Shown here piece after piece: positions 16,880 to 26,138 of a DNA stretch of 64,000 bases. The notes beneath the pieces were generated by a model, which saw nothing but the letters and a program-made list of their open reading frames with translations, searched no databases and was not told the DNA's origin. The stretch covers positions 1-64,000 of the forward strand of contig CAJTWA010000015.1 of assembly GCA_910580195.1 (NCBI GenBank), read 5' to 3'. Positions within the stretch are counted from its first letter, which is position 1. Every line of letters starts with the position of its first letter. A program made the position numbers and the translations under genes. The stretch comes from an uncultured Lachnospiraceae bacterium. GTDB lineage: Bacteria > Bacillota > Clostridia > Lachnospirales > Lachnospiraceae.

Positions 16880-18571
16880 TCACTTCTTTCCAATCTGGGA
16901 CTGCTTGGCTGCCAAGGCCAGTTCTTTCATCTCCCGGGCGCTTTCCATGACCTTGTCCGTAATCTTCACGCCGCCCAGCATACGCCCAAGCTCCCTGACG
17001 CTCTCCTGCCCGTCCAAAAGGGAAATATTAGAAACGGTGGCATTGTTCACCACGTCTTTCCGGATAAGGAAATGGCTGTCTGCCATGGCCGCAATCTGGG
17101 GCAGGTGGGTGATGCAGATGACTTGGTGGTTCTTTCCGATGACGTTCATTTTCTCCGCCACCATCTGGGCTGTCCTGCCGCTGATCCCGGCGTCTATCTC
17201 GTCAAAAATCAAGGTTTCTATCTGGTCGCTTTCTGCTAGGATAGCCTTAATTGCCAGCATAATCCGGCTCAGTTCCCCACCGGAAGCCACTTTCCCAAGG
17301 GGCTTTTTGGGCTCGCCGGGATTAGTGGAGATTAAAAATTCCGCTTCGTCCGTCCCATTGGCGGTATAGCCTTTGGTTTCCCCAAATTCCATAGCAAAAT
17401 CTACGTCTAGGAAATTTAAGTCCACCAAGGTCTCCTGCACCTGCTTTACCAGCTCCTTGGCATATTTTTTCCTGATTTTGGAAACCTCTTTGGAACTTTT
17501 TTCCAAGTCAGCTTCTGCTTTTTTCAGGCGCCCTTCCAGCTGCCCCAAATATTCCTCGTAATCTTTTAACCGGTGATATTTCTCCTGCTTTTCTTCCTTT
17601 GCCTGCAAAACTGCTTCGACGGTCCCGCCGAATTTATCCTTTAAATGATTGATTTCATCCAGCCTGCTTTCCGTCTGGGAAAATAATTCCCCGTCAAATT
17701 CCTCCTCGGAAATATAGCCGGACAGCTCCCGGTTAAAATCATTGAGGAGGCTGTCCAGCTCCCCTAGCTGGCTGCACATATCCTCTAGCTTCGGGTCATA
17801 CCCGGCTGCTGCCTGAAGTTCCCGCAGGGCGCGCCCTAGCTGCTCCGTGGCGCTGCCGCTGCCCCCGGTCATCCCGTAAGCTGCCCCTGCAGCCTCCATG
17901 ATTGTACGGTTATTCGCCATTTTCCGGTAGGAAATCTCCAGTTCTTCATCTTCCCCGGGCACGAGGTTTGCCGCTTCGATTTCTTGGATTTCATACTCCA
18001 AAAAGGACATCTCCCGCTCCCGGCCTTCCCCTTCGGCAATGGCCCGCTGCTGCTCTTCCCGGATGCTTTGGTATGCTTGGTACTGCTGTTTTAAAATTTT
18101 CTTTTTGCCTTCTAGCTGCTCTTTGCCGTATGCATCCAAGATTTCCAGATGCTTTTTCTTATGGAGCAAGGATTGGTGCTCGTGCTGCCCATGGATGTCG
18201 ATGAAAAGGGATGCGGCTTTCTTCATGCAGGAGGCGGGAACCGTTTCCGAATTGATTTTCCCCACGCTGCGGGAAGGGGTAATTTTCCGGGACATGATGA
18301 CTTCACCGTTCTCTGGGAAAATATTAAGCTCCGCCAGCTGCCTCTTCTGCTCTTCATTTTCTACAGAAAATACCAGCTCCACCAGCGCGTATTCCGCCTG
18401 CTCCCGCAGCATTTCTTTCGGCGCTTTTTCGCCCAATGCTAGGTTGATGGAACCGATGATAATGGATTTCCCGGCCCCTGTTTCCCCAGACAGGATATTC
18501 AGTCCTTTCCCAAATTCAACTTCCGCCTCCTCCATGAGCGCTAAATTTTTCACATGTAGGCTTATTAACAT
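16880..18571 (-). CDS. recN: DNA repair protein RecN
   Basis: An SMC-like ATPase acting early in double-strand break repair. From the ATG at 18571, preceded by AAGGAG, it has 563 residues, matching the family; the frame extends upstream to 18658 without support. Walker A is SGETGAGKSI near residue 28-37. A long coiled-coil middle part follows, and the C-terminal half has the ABC-type signature ASGGELSRIMLAIK and Walker B LIFDEIDAGISG. It lies 17 bases after argR in the conserved string nadK-argR-recN-spoIVB. Confidence 0.96.
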   Translation of the reverse strand: MLISLHVKNLALMEEAEVEFGKGLNILSGETGAGKSIIIGSINLALGEKAPKEMLREQAEYALVELVFSVENEEQKRQLAELNIFPENGEVIMSRKITPSRSVGKINSETVPASCMKKAASLFIDIHGQHEHQSLLHKKKHLEILDAYGKEQLEGKKKILKQQYQAYQSIREEQQRAIAEGEGREREMSFLEYEIQEIEAANLVPGEDEELEISYRKMANNRTIMEAAGAAYGMTGGSGSATEQLGRALRELQAAAGYDPKLEDMCSQLGELDSLLNDFNRELSGYISEEEFDGELFSQTESRLDEINHLKDKFGGTVEAVLQAKEEKQEKYHRLKDYEEYLGQLEGRLKKAEADLEKSSKEVSKIRKKYAKELVKQVQETLVDLNFLDVDFAMEFGETKGYTANGTDEAEFLISTNPGEPKKPLGKVASGGELSRIMLAIKAILAESDQIETLIFDEIDAGISGRTAQMVAEKMNVIGKNHQVICITHLPQIAAMADSHFLIRKDVVNNATVSNISLLDGQESVRELGRMLGGVKITDKVMESAREMKELALAAKQSQIGKK

Positions 18572-18588
18572 ATTTTCTCCTTCTCCTC

Positions 18589-19041
18589 TTAATTTTCCGT
18601 CAGCTTCCGCAGCCGCTCCATCAAATTTTCCGTATCCTCCACCGTGCGCACGGCGCACATAATGGTATCGTCCCCGGCAATGCTCCCGACAATTTCATGG
18701 CAGTCCATGGAGTCCAAGGCGGCTGCCACAGCCATGGCCATGCCGGAAACAGTGCGGATGACAAGGATATTCTGGGCCATGTCCATGGAAACAAAGCCCG
18801 CCCGGAACACCCGGATATATTTTTCCCCAATATCCATCTGGCTTTCGCTTAAGGAAATATATTTCTGGCGCCCTGCCTGCCCAGCCACTTTGGTAAGCTT
18901 CAGTTCCCGTATGTCCCGGGAAACCGTGGCCTGCGTCACATGGAACCCTTCCTGCTCCAGACGGTCGGAAAGTTCTTCCTGCGTTTCGATATTATTTTTT
19001 GAAATAATTTCCAGAATTTTTGCATGGCGCTTTGCTTTCAT
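18589..19041 (-). CDS. argR: Arginine repressor ArgR/AhrC
   Basis: A hexameric arginine-dependent repressor of 150 residues. The N-terminal winged helix includes QEELSDRLEQEGFHVTQATVSRDIRELKL, in which SRDIRELKL is the typical recognition end. The C-terminal oligomerisation and arginine-binding domain has the acidic GSIAGDDTIMCAVR motif, with the Asp pair that contacts arginine. Length is exactly typical. No arginine genes adjoin; the location before recN is the conserved Firmicutes one. Confidence 0.96.
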   Translation of the reverse strand: MKAKRHAKILEIISKNNIETQEELSDRLEQEGFHVTQATVSRDIRELKLTKVAGQAGRQKYISLSESQMDIGEKYIRVFRAGFVSMDMAQNILVIRTVSGMAMAVAAALDSMDCHEIVGSIAGDDTIMCAVRTVEDTENLMERLRKLTEN

Positions 19042-19172
19042 AGTTCCGAATTTCCTCCCATTCTAAATCGCCGGGGCAAATGAACCGCACTGCAGGCAGC
19101 GGGGTATCTGGCCCGTAAAGGAACAAAATTATCAATGCAATTTTCTGCAGCAGCCCCGTTTCTTTCCGGCAG

Positions 19173-20018
19173 TTACGTATACCCTTGCAGCTTTTTCCGG
19201 AGCCGTTCCAAAAAGCTCATGCGGCTCAGCTTTAAAATCCTTGTGCACACCTTGGCCTTTTTTACAATAATTTTTTCCCCTGCCCCAAGCAGCTCCACAT
19301 GGCCGCCGTCAAAGCTGACTTCCAGCTGTTCCTCCTGCCCTTGGTCCCGCTTGGCTACTTCTATGGTAATCTCATCCTCCGCCCCTAAGACGATGCTTTT
19401 GGCATTGAGGGTATGGGGGCTGATGGGGGTGACGAGGAGGAGGCTGGCCTTTGGGTCTACAATGGGTCCCCCGGCAGACATGCTGTACCCGGTGGACCCG
19501 GTAGGCGTTGCAATAATGATGCCGTCCGCGCTGTAGGTGTTTAAGTATTCCCCATTGACGGAAAGGATTAAATCTACGACTTGCAGCCTGCCCCTGCGGT
19601 GGATGACAATATCGTTTAAGGCCGTCCGTTCCTTTGTCTTCCCTTTCTGGGTGCTGCAAAAGCCAGACAGCAGCATCCGCTGCTCCACCGCATAGCTTTC
19701 CCCCTCCAGCAGCCGTTTCACCCCGTGGAGCGCCGTGTCCGCCTCCAGCTCGCAGAGATAGCCCACATGCCCGGTGTTGACCCCAATGAGGGGGATGTTT
19801 TTCTCCGCCATGTCCCGCGCCGCCCCAAGCAGCGTCCCGTCGCCGCCTACCACTAAGATACATTCCGTATCCTCTGGGATTTGCTGCACGCCTTCCTGCT
19901 CCTGTCTGGCGTGATACCCACAGACGCCGCCGTTTTCTATGATAAACTGATGGATTTCCTTGGTTAATTCCAATTGGTAATCCCTTCTGGGATTTGCGAT
20001 AATATAAAAATGCTTCAT
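19173..20018 (-). CDS. nadK: NAD kinase
   Basis: Phosphorylates NAD to NADP. The 281-residue protein shows the family motifs LVVGGDGTLLGAARD near residue 55-70, GVNTGHVGYLCE, TPTGSTGYSMSAGGPI and the C-terminal SFDGG. The gene starts 4 bases after the tlyA stop codon, so the two are one operon. A gap of 131 bases separates it from argR downstream. Start fits the family N-terminus MKHFYIIANPRRD. Confidence 0.96.
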   Translation of the reverse strand: MKHFYIIANPRRDYQLELTKEIHQFIIENGGVCGYHARQEQEGVQQIPEDTECILVVGGDGTLLGAARDMAEKNIPLIGVNTGHVGYLCELEADTALHGVKRLLEGESYAVEQRMLLSGFCSTQKGKTKERTALNDIVIHRRGRLQVVDLILSVNGEYLNTYSADGIIIATPTGSTGYSMSAGGPIVDPKASLLLVTPISPHTLNAKSIVLGAEDEITIEVAKRDQGQEEQLEVSFDGGHVELLGAGEKIIVKKAKVCTRILKLSRMSFLERLRKKLQGYT

Positions 20019-20022
20019 TTTC

Positions 20023-20820
20023 CTATGCCAGTGCCCCGTGCGCCTGTGCGACGACAGATGCCACGTCCACTGCCCCCTTCTGGCTCTCTCTGCCTTTTTG
20101 GATATGTATTAGATATTCAATGTTCCCTTCCGGGCCTTTGATGGGGGAAAAATCCAAATTCCTGACGGCAAAGCCGCTCCCTTGTGCAAATGCAAGGATG
20201 TTCCCTATGACTTCCTGATGCACAATAGGGTCGCGGACAACGCCCTTTTTCCCTACCTTTTCTTTCCCGGCTTCAAACTGGGGCTTAATCAGGCAGACCA
20301 TCTCCCCATCCTCCCCAAGCAGCTCCTTGGCGGCGGGGAGGACTTTGGCAAGGGAAATAAAGGAAACGTCCACAGATGCAAAATCTAAGGGTTCCCCGAT
20401 ATCCTCCGGCTTTACGTAACGGATATTTGTTTTTTCCATGCATACAACCCGGGGATCCTGCCTTAATTTCCATGCAAACTGGCCGTACCCTACATCCACT
20501 GCATAGACTTTCCCTGCGCCGTTTTGCAGCATGCAGTCGGTAAAGCCGCCGGTGGAGGCGCCGATGTCCATGCATGTTTTCCCGGTAAGGCAGATGCCGA
20601 ACTGGGACATTGCTTTTTCCAGCTTTAATCCGCCCCGGCTTACGTATTTCAAGGTGTTCCCGCGGACTTCGATTTCTGCTTTTTCATCAAAGGAAGTCCC
20701 GGCCTTATCTTCCCGCTGGCCGGATACGAACACGTTCCCTTCCATTATCATGGCTTTCGCTTTTTCCCTTGAAGGGGCTAGGCCCTGGGCTACGAGAAGG
20801 AGGTCTAATCTTTGTTTCAT
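20023..20820 (-). CDS. tlyA: TlyA-family rRNA 2'-O-methyltransferase
   Basis: A 265-residue protein with an N-terminal S4 RNA-binding domain (MKQRLDLLLVAQGLAPSREKAK, to about residue 65) and an FtsJ/RrmJ-type methyltransferase domain (DIGASTGGFTDCML as the SAM-binding loop, then VDVGYGQ). Characterised homologues methylate the 2'-hydroxyl of ribosomal RNA bases; haemolysin annotations are historic. Its ATG overlaps the dxs stop as ATGA, which suggests translational coupling. Confidence 0.93.
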   Translation of the reverse strand: MKQRLDLLLVAQGLAPSREKAKAMIMEGNVFVSGQREDKAGTSFDEKAEIEVRGNTLKYVSRGGLKLEKAMSQFGICLTGKTCMDIGASTGGFTDCMLQNGAGKVYAVDVGYGQFAWKLRQDPRVVCMEKTNIRYVKPEDIGEPLDFASVDVSFISLAKVLPAAKELLGEDGEMVCLIKPQFEAGKEKVGKKGVVRDPIVHQEVIGNILAFAQGSGFAVRNLDFSPIKGPEGNIEYLIHIQKGRESQKGAVDVASVVAQAHGALA

Positions 20821-22955
20821 GGCGCGCCTTTCTTTTGGGTGTCCTGCCCCATGGATTCCAGAATCCTTTCTGCTACGGACCCGCTGTCGATTTTCAGTTC
20901 CTTTTTCAGTAAATCCACATTTCCATGTTCTACGAAAACGTCTGGGATGGAGATATTTAAAATCTGGAACTTGCTGCAGGGAATTTCTTTCCCAACGGAG
21001 CCTTGCAGGCCCTTTTGCGCTGGAAAGGTGGCTTCTGGCTGCTGCGGGCCATCTATGCCAGCAGGGCTAAGGCTGATATCCCTGCGTTCCGGCTGCCATG
21101 GATCATCTATGCCAGCAGGGCTAAGGCTGATATCCCTGCGTTCTGGCTGCCATGGGCCATCTATGCCAGCAGGGCTAAGGCTGATATCCCTGCGTTCCGG
21201 CTGCTGTGGGCTCCTTATGCAGCCAAGATGGTTCTTGGCATAATATTGCAGCACATGCTCCCCGAAACCGCCGCTTTGGACATTTTCTTCCATCGTTACC
21301 AGAAGCTGGTGGTTTTGGGGAAGGCTGTCAAGCAATGCGCTGTCCAAGGGTTTTACAAAACGGGCATTGATCAGGGTGCACCGGTAGCCCTGCTGCTCCA
21401 AAAGGCGGTAAGTTTCTTCGGCTGTTTTTACCATGCTGCCTACCGCTAGGAGGGCAATTTGGCTCCCTTCATAAATGGTTTCGCTTTTCCCATAAGAAAT
21501 TTTTGCACGGTGGCTTTTCAGCCCGTCGTAGGCTTGGCCGCGGGGATAGCGGATGGCAATTGGGCCGCCAAAATCCACTGCAAATTTTACCATGTCGGAA
21601 AGCTCCCATTTATTTTTTGGGGCCATGATGCACATATTCGGGATCGTGGACAAATAGGACAGGTCAAAGATGCCCTGATGGGTTTCCCCGTCACTCCCTA
21701 CAAGCCCTGCCCGGTCAATGGCAAAGGTCACGGGGAGGCCTTGGATGCACACATCATGGAGCAGTTGGTCGTAAGCCCTTTGGAGGAAGGAGGAATACAC
21801 GGCAAATACCGGCTTTAGCCCTGCGGCTGCAAGCCCTGCGGCAAAAGTCACGGCATGGCCTTCCGCAATCCCCACATCAAAAAAACGTTCTGGGAACATG
21901 TTGTGGAACCGTTTTAAGCCTGTCCCATCCTCCATGGCCGCAGTAATGGCCGCTACCTTGCCGTCCCGCTCCCCAAGCTTGCGCATGACAGTAGAAAAAA
22001 CGTCAGTATAGTTGGCTGTAACCCTCCGCTTTAAGGGAAGGCCTGTTTCAATTGCAAACGGCTCCGTGCCGTGGAACCTTGCCGGATGGCGTTCCGCCGG
22101 GACATACCCCTTGCCCTTCTGGGTAATCACATGGACAAGGACTGCCCCGCTTACCTTGGAGGCCTCCCGCAGCACCCGCAGCATGGCCCCAATGTCGTGG
22201 CCGTCCACCGGGCCTAGGTAGGTAATCCCCATATTTTCAAAAAGCATCCCCGGGATAAAAAGCTGCTTGATGCCGCTTTTCGTCCTCCGGATTTGCTCTA
22301 CCATCCGCTCCCCGTAAACTGGGATTTTATTCAGGGAATTGGTGATGCCTGTTTTCAGCCCCTGGTACGCGTCTGCAGTCCTAAGGTTGCCGAGGTGGCT
22401 GGACAGCCCCCCTATATTTTCTGAAATGGACATTTTATTGTCGTTGAGCACAATGGTGAAATTCGTTTTCAGGAGGGATGCGTTGTTCAATGCCTCCCAC
22501 GCCATCCCCCCCGTCAGCGCGCCGTCCCCAATCACGGAAACCACTTGGTAATCCTCCCCTGCCAGTTCCCGTGCAGAGGCATACCCCAAGCCTGCCGAGA
22601 TGGAAGTGGAGCTGTGGCCTGTGCCAAAGCTGTCGCAGCCGCTTTCTTTCCGCTTGGGAAATCCGCTCATGCCCTTGAATTTCCGCAATGTGCCAAACCC
22701 TTCCCTGCGCCCAGTCAGTAATTTATGGGTATAGGACTGGTGCCCCACATCCCAGATAATCTTATCCTCCGGAAGCTGAAGGTGCAAATGTAAGGCCATG
22801 GTAAGCTCTACCGCGCCCAAATTAGAGGCCAGATGCCCCCCATGCTCCGCCACCTTCTGGATTAAGAAATCCCGGATTTCTTCCGCAAGCGCCGGCAATT
22901 CGGATTCTTCTATTTTCTTAATGTCGTTGGGTCCCTGAATCTGTTCCAATATCAT
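20817..22955 (-). CDS. dxs: 1-deoxyxylulose-5-phosphate synthase with repeat insertion
   Basis: Condenses pyruvate and glyceraldehyde-3-phosphate in the first step of the MEP isoprenoid pathway. The thiamine-diphosphate motif GDGALTGGMAWEALNNA, the VSVIGDG approach, the DRAGLVGSDGETHQG segment and the transketolase C-terminal domain are all present. Start is the ATG at 22955 (MILEQIQ), giving 712 residues, about 90 more than usual. The excess is a block of some 83 residues between YYAKNHLG and KFQILNISIPDVF, containing three 18-residue repeats (QPERRDISLSPAGIDGPW type). The core enzyme looks intact on both sides. The neighbouring ispA works in the same pathway. Confidence 0.95.
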   Translation of the reverse strand: MILEQIQGPNDIKKIEESELPALAEEIRDFLIQKVAEHGGHLASNLGAVELTMALHLHLQLPEDKIIWDVGHQSYTHKLLTGRREGFGTLRKFKGMSGFPKRKESGCDSFGTGHSSTSISAGLGYASARELAGEDYQVVSVIGDGALTGGMAWEALNNASLLKTNFTIVLNDNKMSISENIGGLSSHLGNLRTADAYQGLKTGITNSLNKIPVYGERMVEQIRRTKSGIKQLFIPGMLFENMGITYLGPVDGHDIGAMLRVLREASKVSGAVLVHVITQKGKGYVPAERHPARFHGTEPFAIETGLPLKRRVTANYTDVFSTVMRKLGERDGKVAAITAAMEDGTGLKRFHNMFPERFFDVGIAEGHAVTFAAGLAAAGLKPVFAVYSSFLQRAYDQLLHDVCIQGLPVTFAIDRAGLVGSDGETHQGIFDLSYLSTIPNMCIMAPKNKWELSDMVKFAVDFGGPIAIRYPRGQAYDGLKSHRAKISYGKSETIYEGSQIALLAVGSMVKTAEETYRLLEQQGYRCTLINARFVKPLDSALLDSLPQNHQLLVTMEENVQSGGFGEHVLQYYAKNHLGCIRSPQQPERRDISLSPAGIDGPWQPERRDISLSPAGIDDPWQPERRDISLSPAGIDGPQQPEATFPAQKGLQGSVGKEIPCSKFQILNISIPDVFVEHGNVDLLKKELKIDSGSVAERILESMGQDTQKKGAP
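21047..21208 (-). repeat. In-frame 54-bp tandem repeat inside dxs
   Basis: Three consecutive 54-bp units (21047-21100, 21101-21154, 21155-21208) differ from each other by only a few bases. A further partial match precedes the first unit. 54 is a multiple of three, so the frame is kept and 18 residues are added per unit. The array falls in the C-terminal transketolase domain of Dxs. Confidence 0.95.
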
Positions 22956-23021
22956 GGGTAAACCCCCTTCTTCTCCTGTTATTTCCCTAGAGCGTGCCTG
23001 GATTTTTTCTGGCAAATAACC

Positions 23022-23909
23022 CTATTTTTCCCGCTGCATCAATTCCAGCATCAATCTTGTCAAAAATTCATTTTTTACCACAAGGCCTTCCATCCGCCCC
23101 ACGCTCTGCTCTGACAGGCGTTTTGCATCCTGCTTCGCCCCTTCAATCCCCCTAAGGGCTGCCCATGTAATTTTATGGTTCTTCTCATCGCTGCCTACCG
23201 GCTTGCCAAGGACTTCCGTGGTGCTGGTAATGTCCAGAATATCATCCTGTATCTGGAAGGCAAGGCCTAATTCCCCTGCCGCCTGCTCCACCTGCCGCTG
23301 CTCCCCTTTGGTAGCCCCGGCTAAAATTGCCCCAACCAGCATGGCGCACTCCAAAAGCGCCCCGGTTTTCAGGCGGTAAATAAACTCTAGCTGTTCCATT
23401 GTTACCGGTTTCCCTTCTGCCTCCACGTCCACGCACTGGCCGCCCAGCATGCCGCAAATGCCTGCTTTCTGGGCAAGCACCTGCAAGGCTTTCCCGATAT
23501 TTAAGTTCCCCGGCTCAATCTCAAATGCTTTTACCGCCGTTTCAAAGGCATAGTTCAAAAGGCCGTCCCCGGCCAGAATCCCCATGGCTTCCCCATACTG
23601 GGCATGGGTGGTCTTTTTGCCCCTCCGGTATTCGTCGTTGTCCATGGCGGGCAGGTCGTCATGGACAAGGGAATACGTATGGATCATCTCAATTGCCGCC
23701 ATAAAAGGCTCAATCACCTTGGACCTTCCCCCGAACATCCGGTAAGTTTCCCACATCAGTATCGGGCGCAGCCGTTTCCCGCCTGCCAGCACGCTGTAAT
23801 TCATGGCCTCAATGACTGTTTTCTGATACCCTTCCTCTTTGGGCAGGTATGCAGCAATCACAGCTTCTACCTGCTTGGCTCTAGCTGCAAGTTCTGCTTT
23901 CATGTCCAT
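23022..23909 (-). CDS. ispA: Farnesyl diphosphate synthase (IspA-type)
   Basis: A 295-residue trans-prenyltransferase that extends dimethylallyl diphosphate with isopentenyl diphosphate, probably to the C15 product. The first Asp-rich motif is HDDLPAMDND near residue 83-92 and the second is QIQDDILD; GGKRLRP in the N-terminal part binds isopentenyl diphosphate. It lies 6 bases after xseB and 66 before dxs, so both MEP-linked steps share an operon with DNA repair genes, the standard clostridial arrangement. Confidence 0.94.
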   Translation of the reverse strand: MDMKAELAARAKQVEAVIAAYLPKEEGYQKTVIEAMNYSVLAGGKRLRPILMWETYRMFGGRSKVIEPFMAAIEMIHTYSLVHDDLPAMDNDEYRRGKKTTHAQYGEAMGILAGDGLLNYAFETAVKAFEIEPGNLNIGKALQVLAQKAGICGMLGGQCVDVEAEGKPVTMEQLEFIYRLKTGALLECAMLVGAILAGATKGEQRQVEQAAGELGLAFQIQDDILDITSTTEVLGKPVGSDEKNHKITWAALRGIEGAKQDAKRLSEQSVGRMEGLVVKNEFLTRLMLELMQREK

Positions 23910-23915
23910 ATCGTC

Positions 23916-24161
23916 CTATCCTTTCCTCTCCCCAAAGGGCTCTAGTTCCCCCTGCCCATTTAAAAGCAGCATCTTCTTTTCCACGCTGTCTATCTTCTGG
24001 GTGCAGGACTTCAGCTTCTTTATGCCCTTTTCATACAATGCAAATGTTTCTTCCAGCGTCACTTCCCGCTGCTGCATACGTTCTATGATTCCCTCCAGTT
24101 CCCCAAACATTTCTTCCAAGGACTGGGGTCCCTGTTCCATTTCCTGTCCTGTCTGGCCCAT
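23916..24161 (-). CDS. xseB: Exodeoxyribonuclease VII small subunit
   Basis: The 81-residue small subunit of exonuclease VII, which binds in several copies along the large subunit's coiled coil. The core reads SLEEMFGELEGIIERMQQREVTLEETFALYEKGIKKLKSC in segments, the two-helix XseB pattern. It precedes ispA by 6 bases. The gap of 144 bases to xseA upstream is filled by a short tandem repeat instead of the usual close junction. Confidence 0.93.
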   Translation of the reverse strand: MGQTGQEMEQGPQSLEEMFGELEGIIERMQQREVTLEETFALYEKGIKKLKSCTQKIDSVEKKMLLLNGQGELEPFGERKG

Positions 24162-24190
24162 AAGCCCTCCTGATCCTATTGCCTAAAAAC

Positions 24191-24298
24191 TTTTTCTAGC
24201 CTGCGCATTGGCATTGCCCCGCTGGCTTTTTTCTAGCCTGCGCATTGGCATTGCCCCGCTAGCTTTTTTTCTAGCCTACGCATTGCTCCGCTGGTTCC
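24191..24298. repeat. 36-bp tandem repeat between xseA and xseB
   Basis: About 2.8 copies of a 36-37 bp unit (TTTTTCTAGCCTGCGCATTG and the following GCATTGCCCCGCTGGC) fill the space between two genes that normally abut or overlap. The third unit is shorter and more diverged. No gene is encoded. Confidence 0.85.
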
Positions 24299-24305
24299 TT
24301 TTTCT

Positions 24306-25523
24306 TCACACATGGCGCTCTGGCCTCAGCTCCACTTCCACTGCTTTTGCAGCCACTTTCCCGTTCAGCATATGGATGTTTAACATATCCCCGGGGGTTA
24401 CTGCGGCTGCATCGCAAATGCCCTGCCCCTTCTGGCCTGCCACAAAGGAATAGCCTTGGCTTAGCTTTTTTAAAGGGGAAAGGGCTTCTAGGCGTTCCGC
24501 CAGCAGTTCCATTTCATGCTTTTTCTGGACAAGCTGCTGTTCCATACGCATATGCAGCTTATCTTCCAAATCTGCCGCTGTCTGGCGTTTTTCATTGAGC
24601 TGCCCCTGCGGGCTTAACAATTTCATCCTGTCCCGGAATTGGCGGGTGCGTTCCTCGGCCCACTGAAGCTTCTGGCTGATATTCCGGTTCAGCTCCAGCC
24701 GGAAAGATAAGAGCGTCCCCTCCAGCTCCCGGATGTCGTACACAGCAAGCTCCGCAGCCGCGGAAGGGGTGGGCGCCCGCAAATCCGCCACATAATCTGC
24801 AATGGTGGTGTCCGTTTCATGGCCCACAGCGGAAATAATGGGGACTGTGCAGTCAAAAATAGCCCTTGCCACAATTTCCTCATTAAATGCCCACAAATCT
24901 TCCATGGACCCGCCGCCCCGGCCTACAATCATCAAGTCCACCCCTAGCTGCTCCAAGGCGAAAATCCCGTTCACGATGCTGGCGGCCGCCCCGTCCCCCT
25001 GCACCAAAGCAGGGTAAAGGACTGTCTGCACATAGGGGTTCCTGCGGCTTGTGATATTCTGGATGTCCCGGATGGCCGCACCGGTGGGGGCTGTCACAAT
25101 CCCAAGGGTACGGATATATTTTGGGATGGGCTGCTTGTACTCCGGGGCAAACATGCCCATCTCCTCCAGTTCCTGCTTTAACTGCTGGAACCGCCGGTAT
25201 AAAAGCCCTTCCCCATCCAGCAGGATTTCTTTAGCATAAAGCTGGTATCTTCCGTCCCTCTCATACACGGAAATGGATCCCAGCACAATGACGTTGTCCC
25301 CGTTTTTCATGGTAAACGCAAGCCCTTTGCGGCTCCCTGCAAACAGCACCGCCGGCATCGCCCCTGTTTCGTCCTTCAAGGTAAAATAAATATGGCCGGA
25401 CGTGTGGTACTTGCAGTTTGACACCTCGCCTTTCACATAGATGCGGTTCATCATAAAGTCTTGGGCAAACATATTTTTAATGTAGGAATTCACCTGCCCT
25501 ACGGTGTAAACATTTTTTGTCAT
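24306..25523 (-). CDS. xseA: Exodeoxyribonuclease VII large subunit
   Basis: The catalytic subunit of exonuclease VII, which degrades single-stranded DNA. The 405-residue protein has an N-terminal OB fold (VKGEVSNCKYHTSGHIYFTLKD in the first 50 residues), a catalytic domain with GIVTAPTGAAIRDI, the GRGGGSMEDLWAFNEE motif and SAVGHETDTTIADYVADLRAPTPSAAAE in segments, and a coiled-coil region. Its start overlaps the nusB stop by four bases. Length is close to typical. Confidence 0.95.
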   Translation of the reverse strand: MTKNVYTVGQVNSYIKNMFAQDFMMNRIYVKGEVSNCKYHTSGHIYFTLKDETGAMPAVLFAGSRKGLAFTMKNGDNVIVLGSISVYERDGRYQLYAKEILLDGEGLLYRRFQQLKQELEEMGMFAPEYKQPIPKYIRTLGIVTAPTGAAIRDIQNITSRRNPYVQTVLYPALVQGDGAAASIVNGIFALEQLGVDLMIVGRGGGSMEDLWAFNEEIVARAIFDCTVPIISAVGHETDTTIADYVADLRAPTPSAAAELAVYDIRELEGTLLSFRLELNRNISQKLQWAEERTRQFRDRMKLLSPQGQLNEKRQTAADLEDKLHMRMEQQLVQKKHEMELLAERLEALSPLKKLSQGYSFVAGQKGQGICDAAAVTPGDMLNIHMLNGKVAAKAVEVELRPERHV

Positions 25524-25930
25524 GCCAGCTTTGCAAGGATCCCGTTGACAAAGGAGGCGGAATCATCTGTGCCATACCTTTTCGCAAGCTCCACAGCTTC
25601 GTTGATTGCTACCCCTGTGGGAATCCCTTCCTCAAATTTCATTTCATACACGGCAAGGCGGATTAAGGTCAAATCCACTTTCCCCATCCGGCTGGTCTTC
25701 CAGCCCTGGGCCACCGCATTTACCATCCCGTCTATTTCCGGGAGGCGGGCCAGTATCTGTTCAAATTTTCCTTGGATATAATGGGTGTCCTTCTCTTCTT
25801 TTGTATCCAAGTCCTCAAAAAAAAGCTGCAGCTGCTCCGGCAAATCCCCTTCTTCGTAAAATTCTGCCCGGAACAGTAACTTGAATATCTGCTCTCTGAT
25901 TTCTCTCCGGCTCATATAATCCCTTTCCAA
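25520..25930 (-). CDS. nusB: Transcription antitermination factor NusB
   Basis: A 136-residue all-helical RNA-binding protein that, with NusE, binds boxA in rRNA leaders. The typical ends are visible: SRREIREQIFKLLFRAEFYEEGD near the start and the closing EAVELAKRYGTDDSASFVNGILAKLA region. It begins the nusB-xseA-xseB-ispA-dxs string. A terminator separates it from the Asp23 gene upstream. Confidence 0.95.
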   Translation of the reverse strand: MERDYMSRREIREQIFKLLFRAEFYEEGDLPEQLQLFFEDLDTKEEKDTHYIQGKFEQILARLPEIDGMVNAVAQGWKTSRMGKVDLTLIRLAVYEMKFEEGIPTGVAINEAVELAKRYGTDDSASFVNGILAKLA

Positions 25931-25948
25931 TATAGGAAATTACAGCAA

Positions 25949-25971
25949 AAGGCTGCCAAACTGACAGCCTT
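25949..25971 (-). terminator. Terminator between Asp23 gene and nusB
   Basis: On the minus strand AAGGCTG-TCAGTTTGG-CAGCCTT is a 7-bp hairpin followed by TTGC and a weak T stretch. It lies 170 bases beyond the Asp23 gene stop and just before nusB. Confidence 0.6.
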
Positions 25972-26138
25972 CCAAATCCATGCACTTCCTTCAGTTTTCA
26001 TGCAGGAAACCGGCGTACCGCCCGCCCATCCAATGGGGCAAGGGGCGCGGCGGGAATCCTGCTGCACATTTTTCTGTTTCTGTTTTCTATTTCCATGGGC
26101 TTGTTGGCACCGCCTGATGGAACCCCTGCCATGTTTCC

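Noticed and set aside
21047..21208. CRISPR-like array
   Set aside because: The units are contiguous and lie in frame in dxs, with no unique spacers and no cas genes; the same holds for the other tandem arrays.
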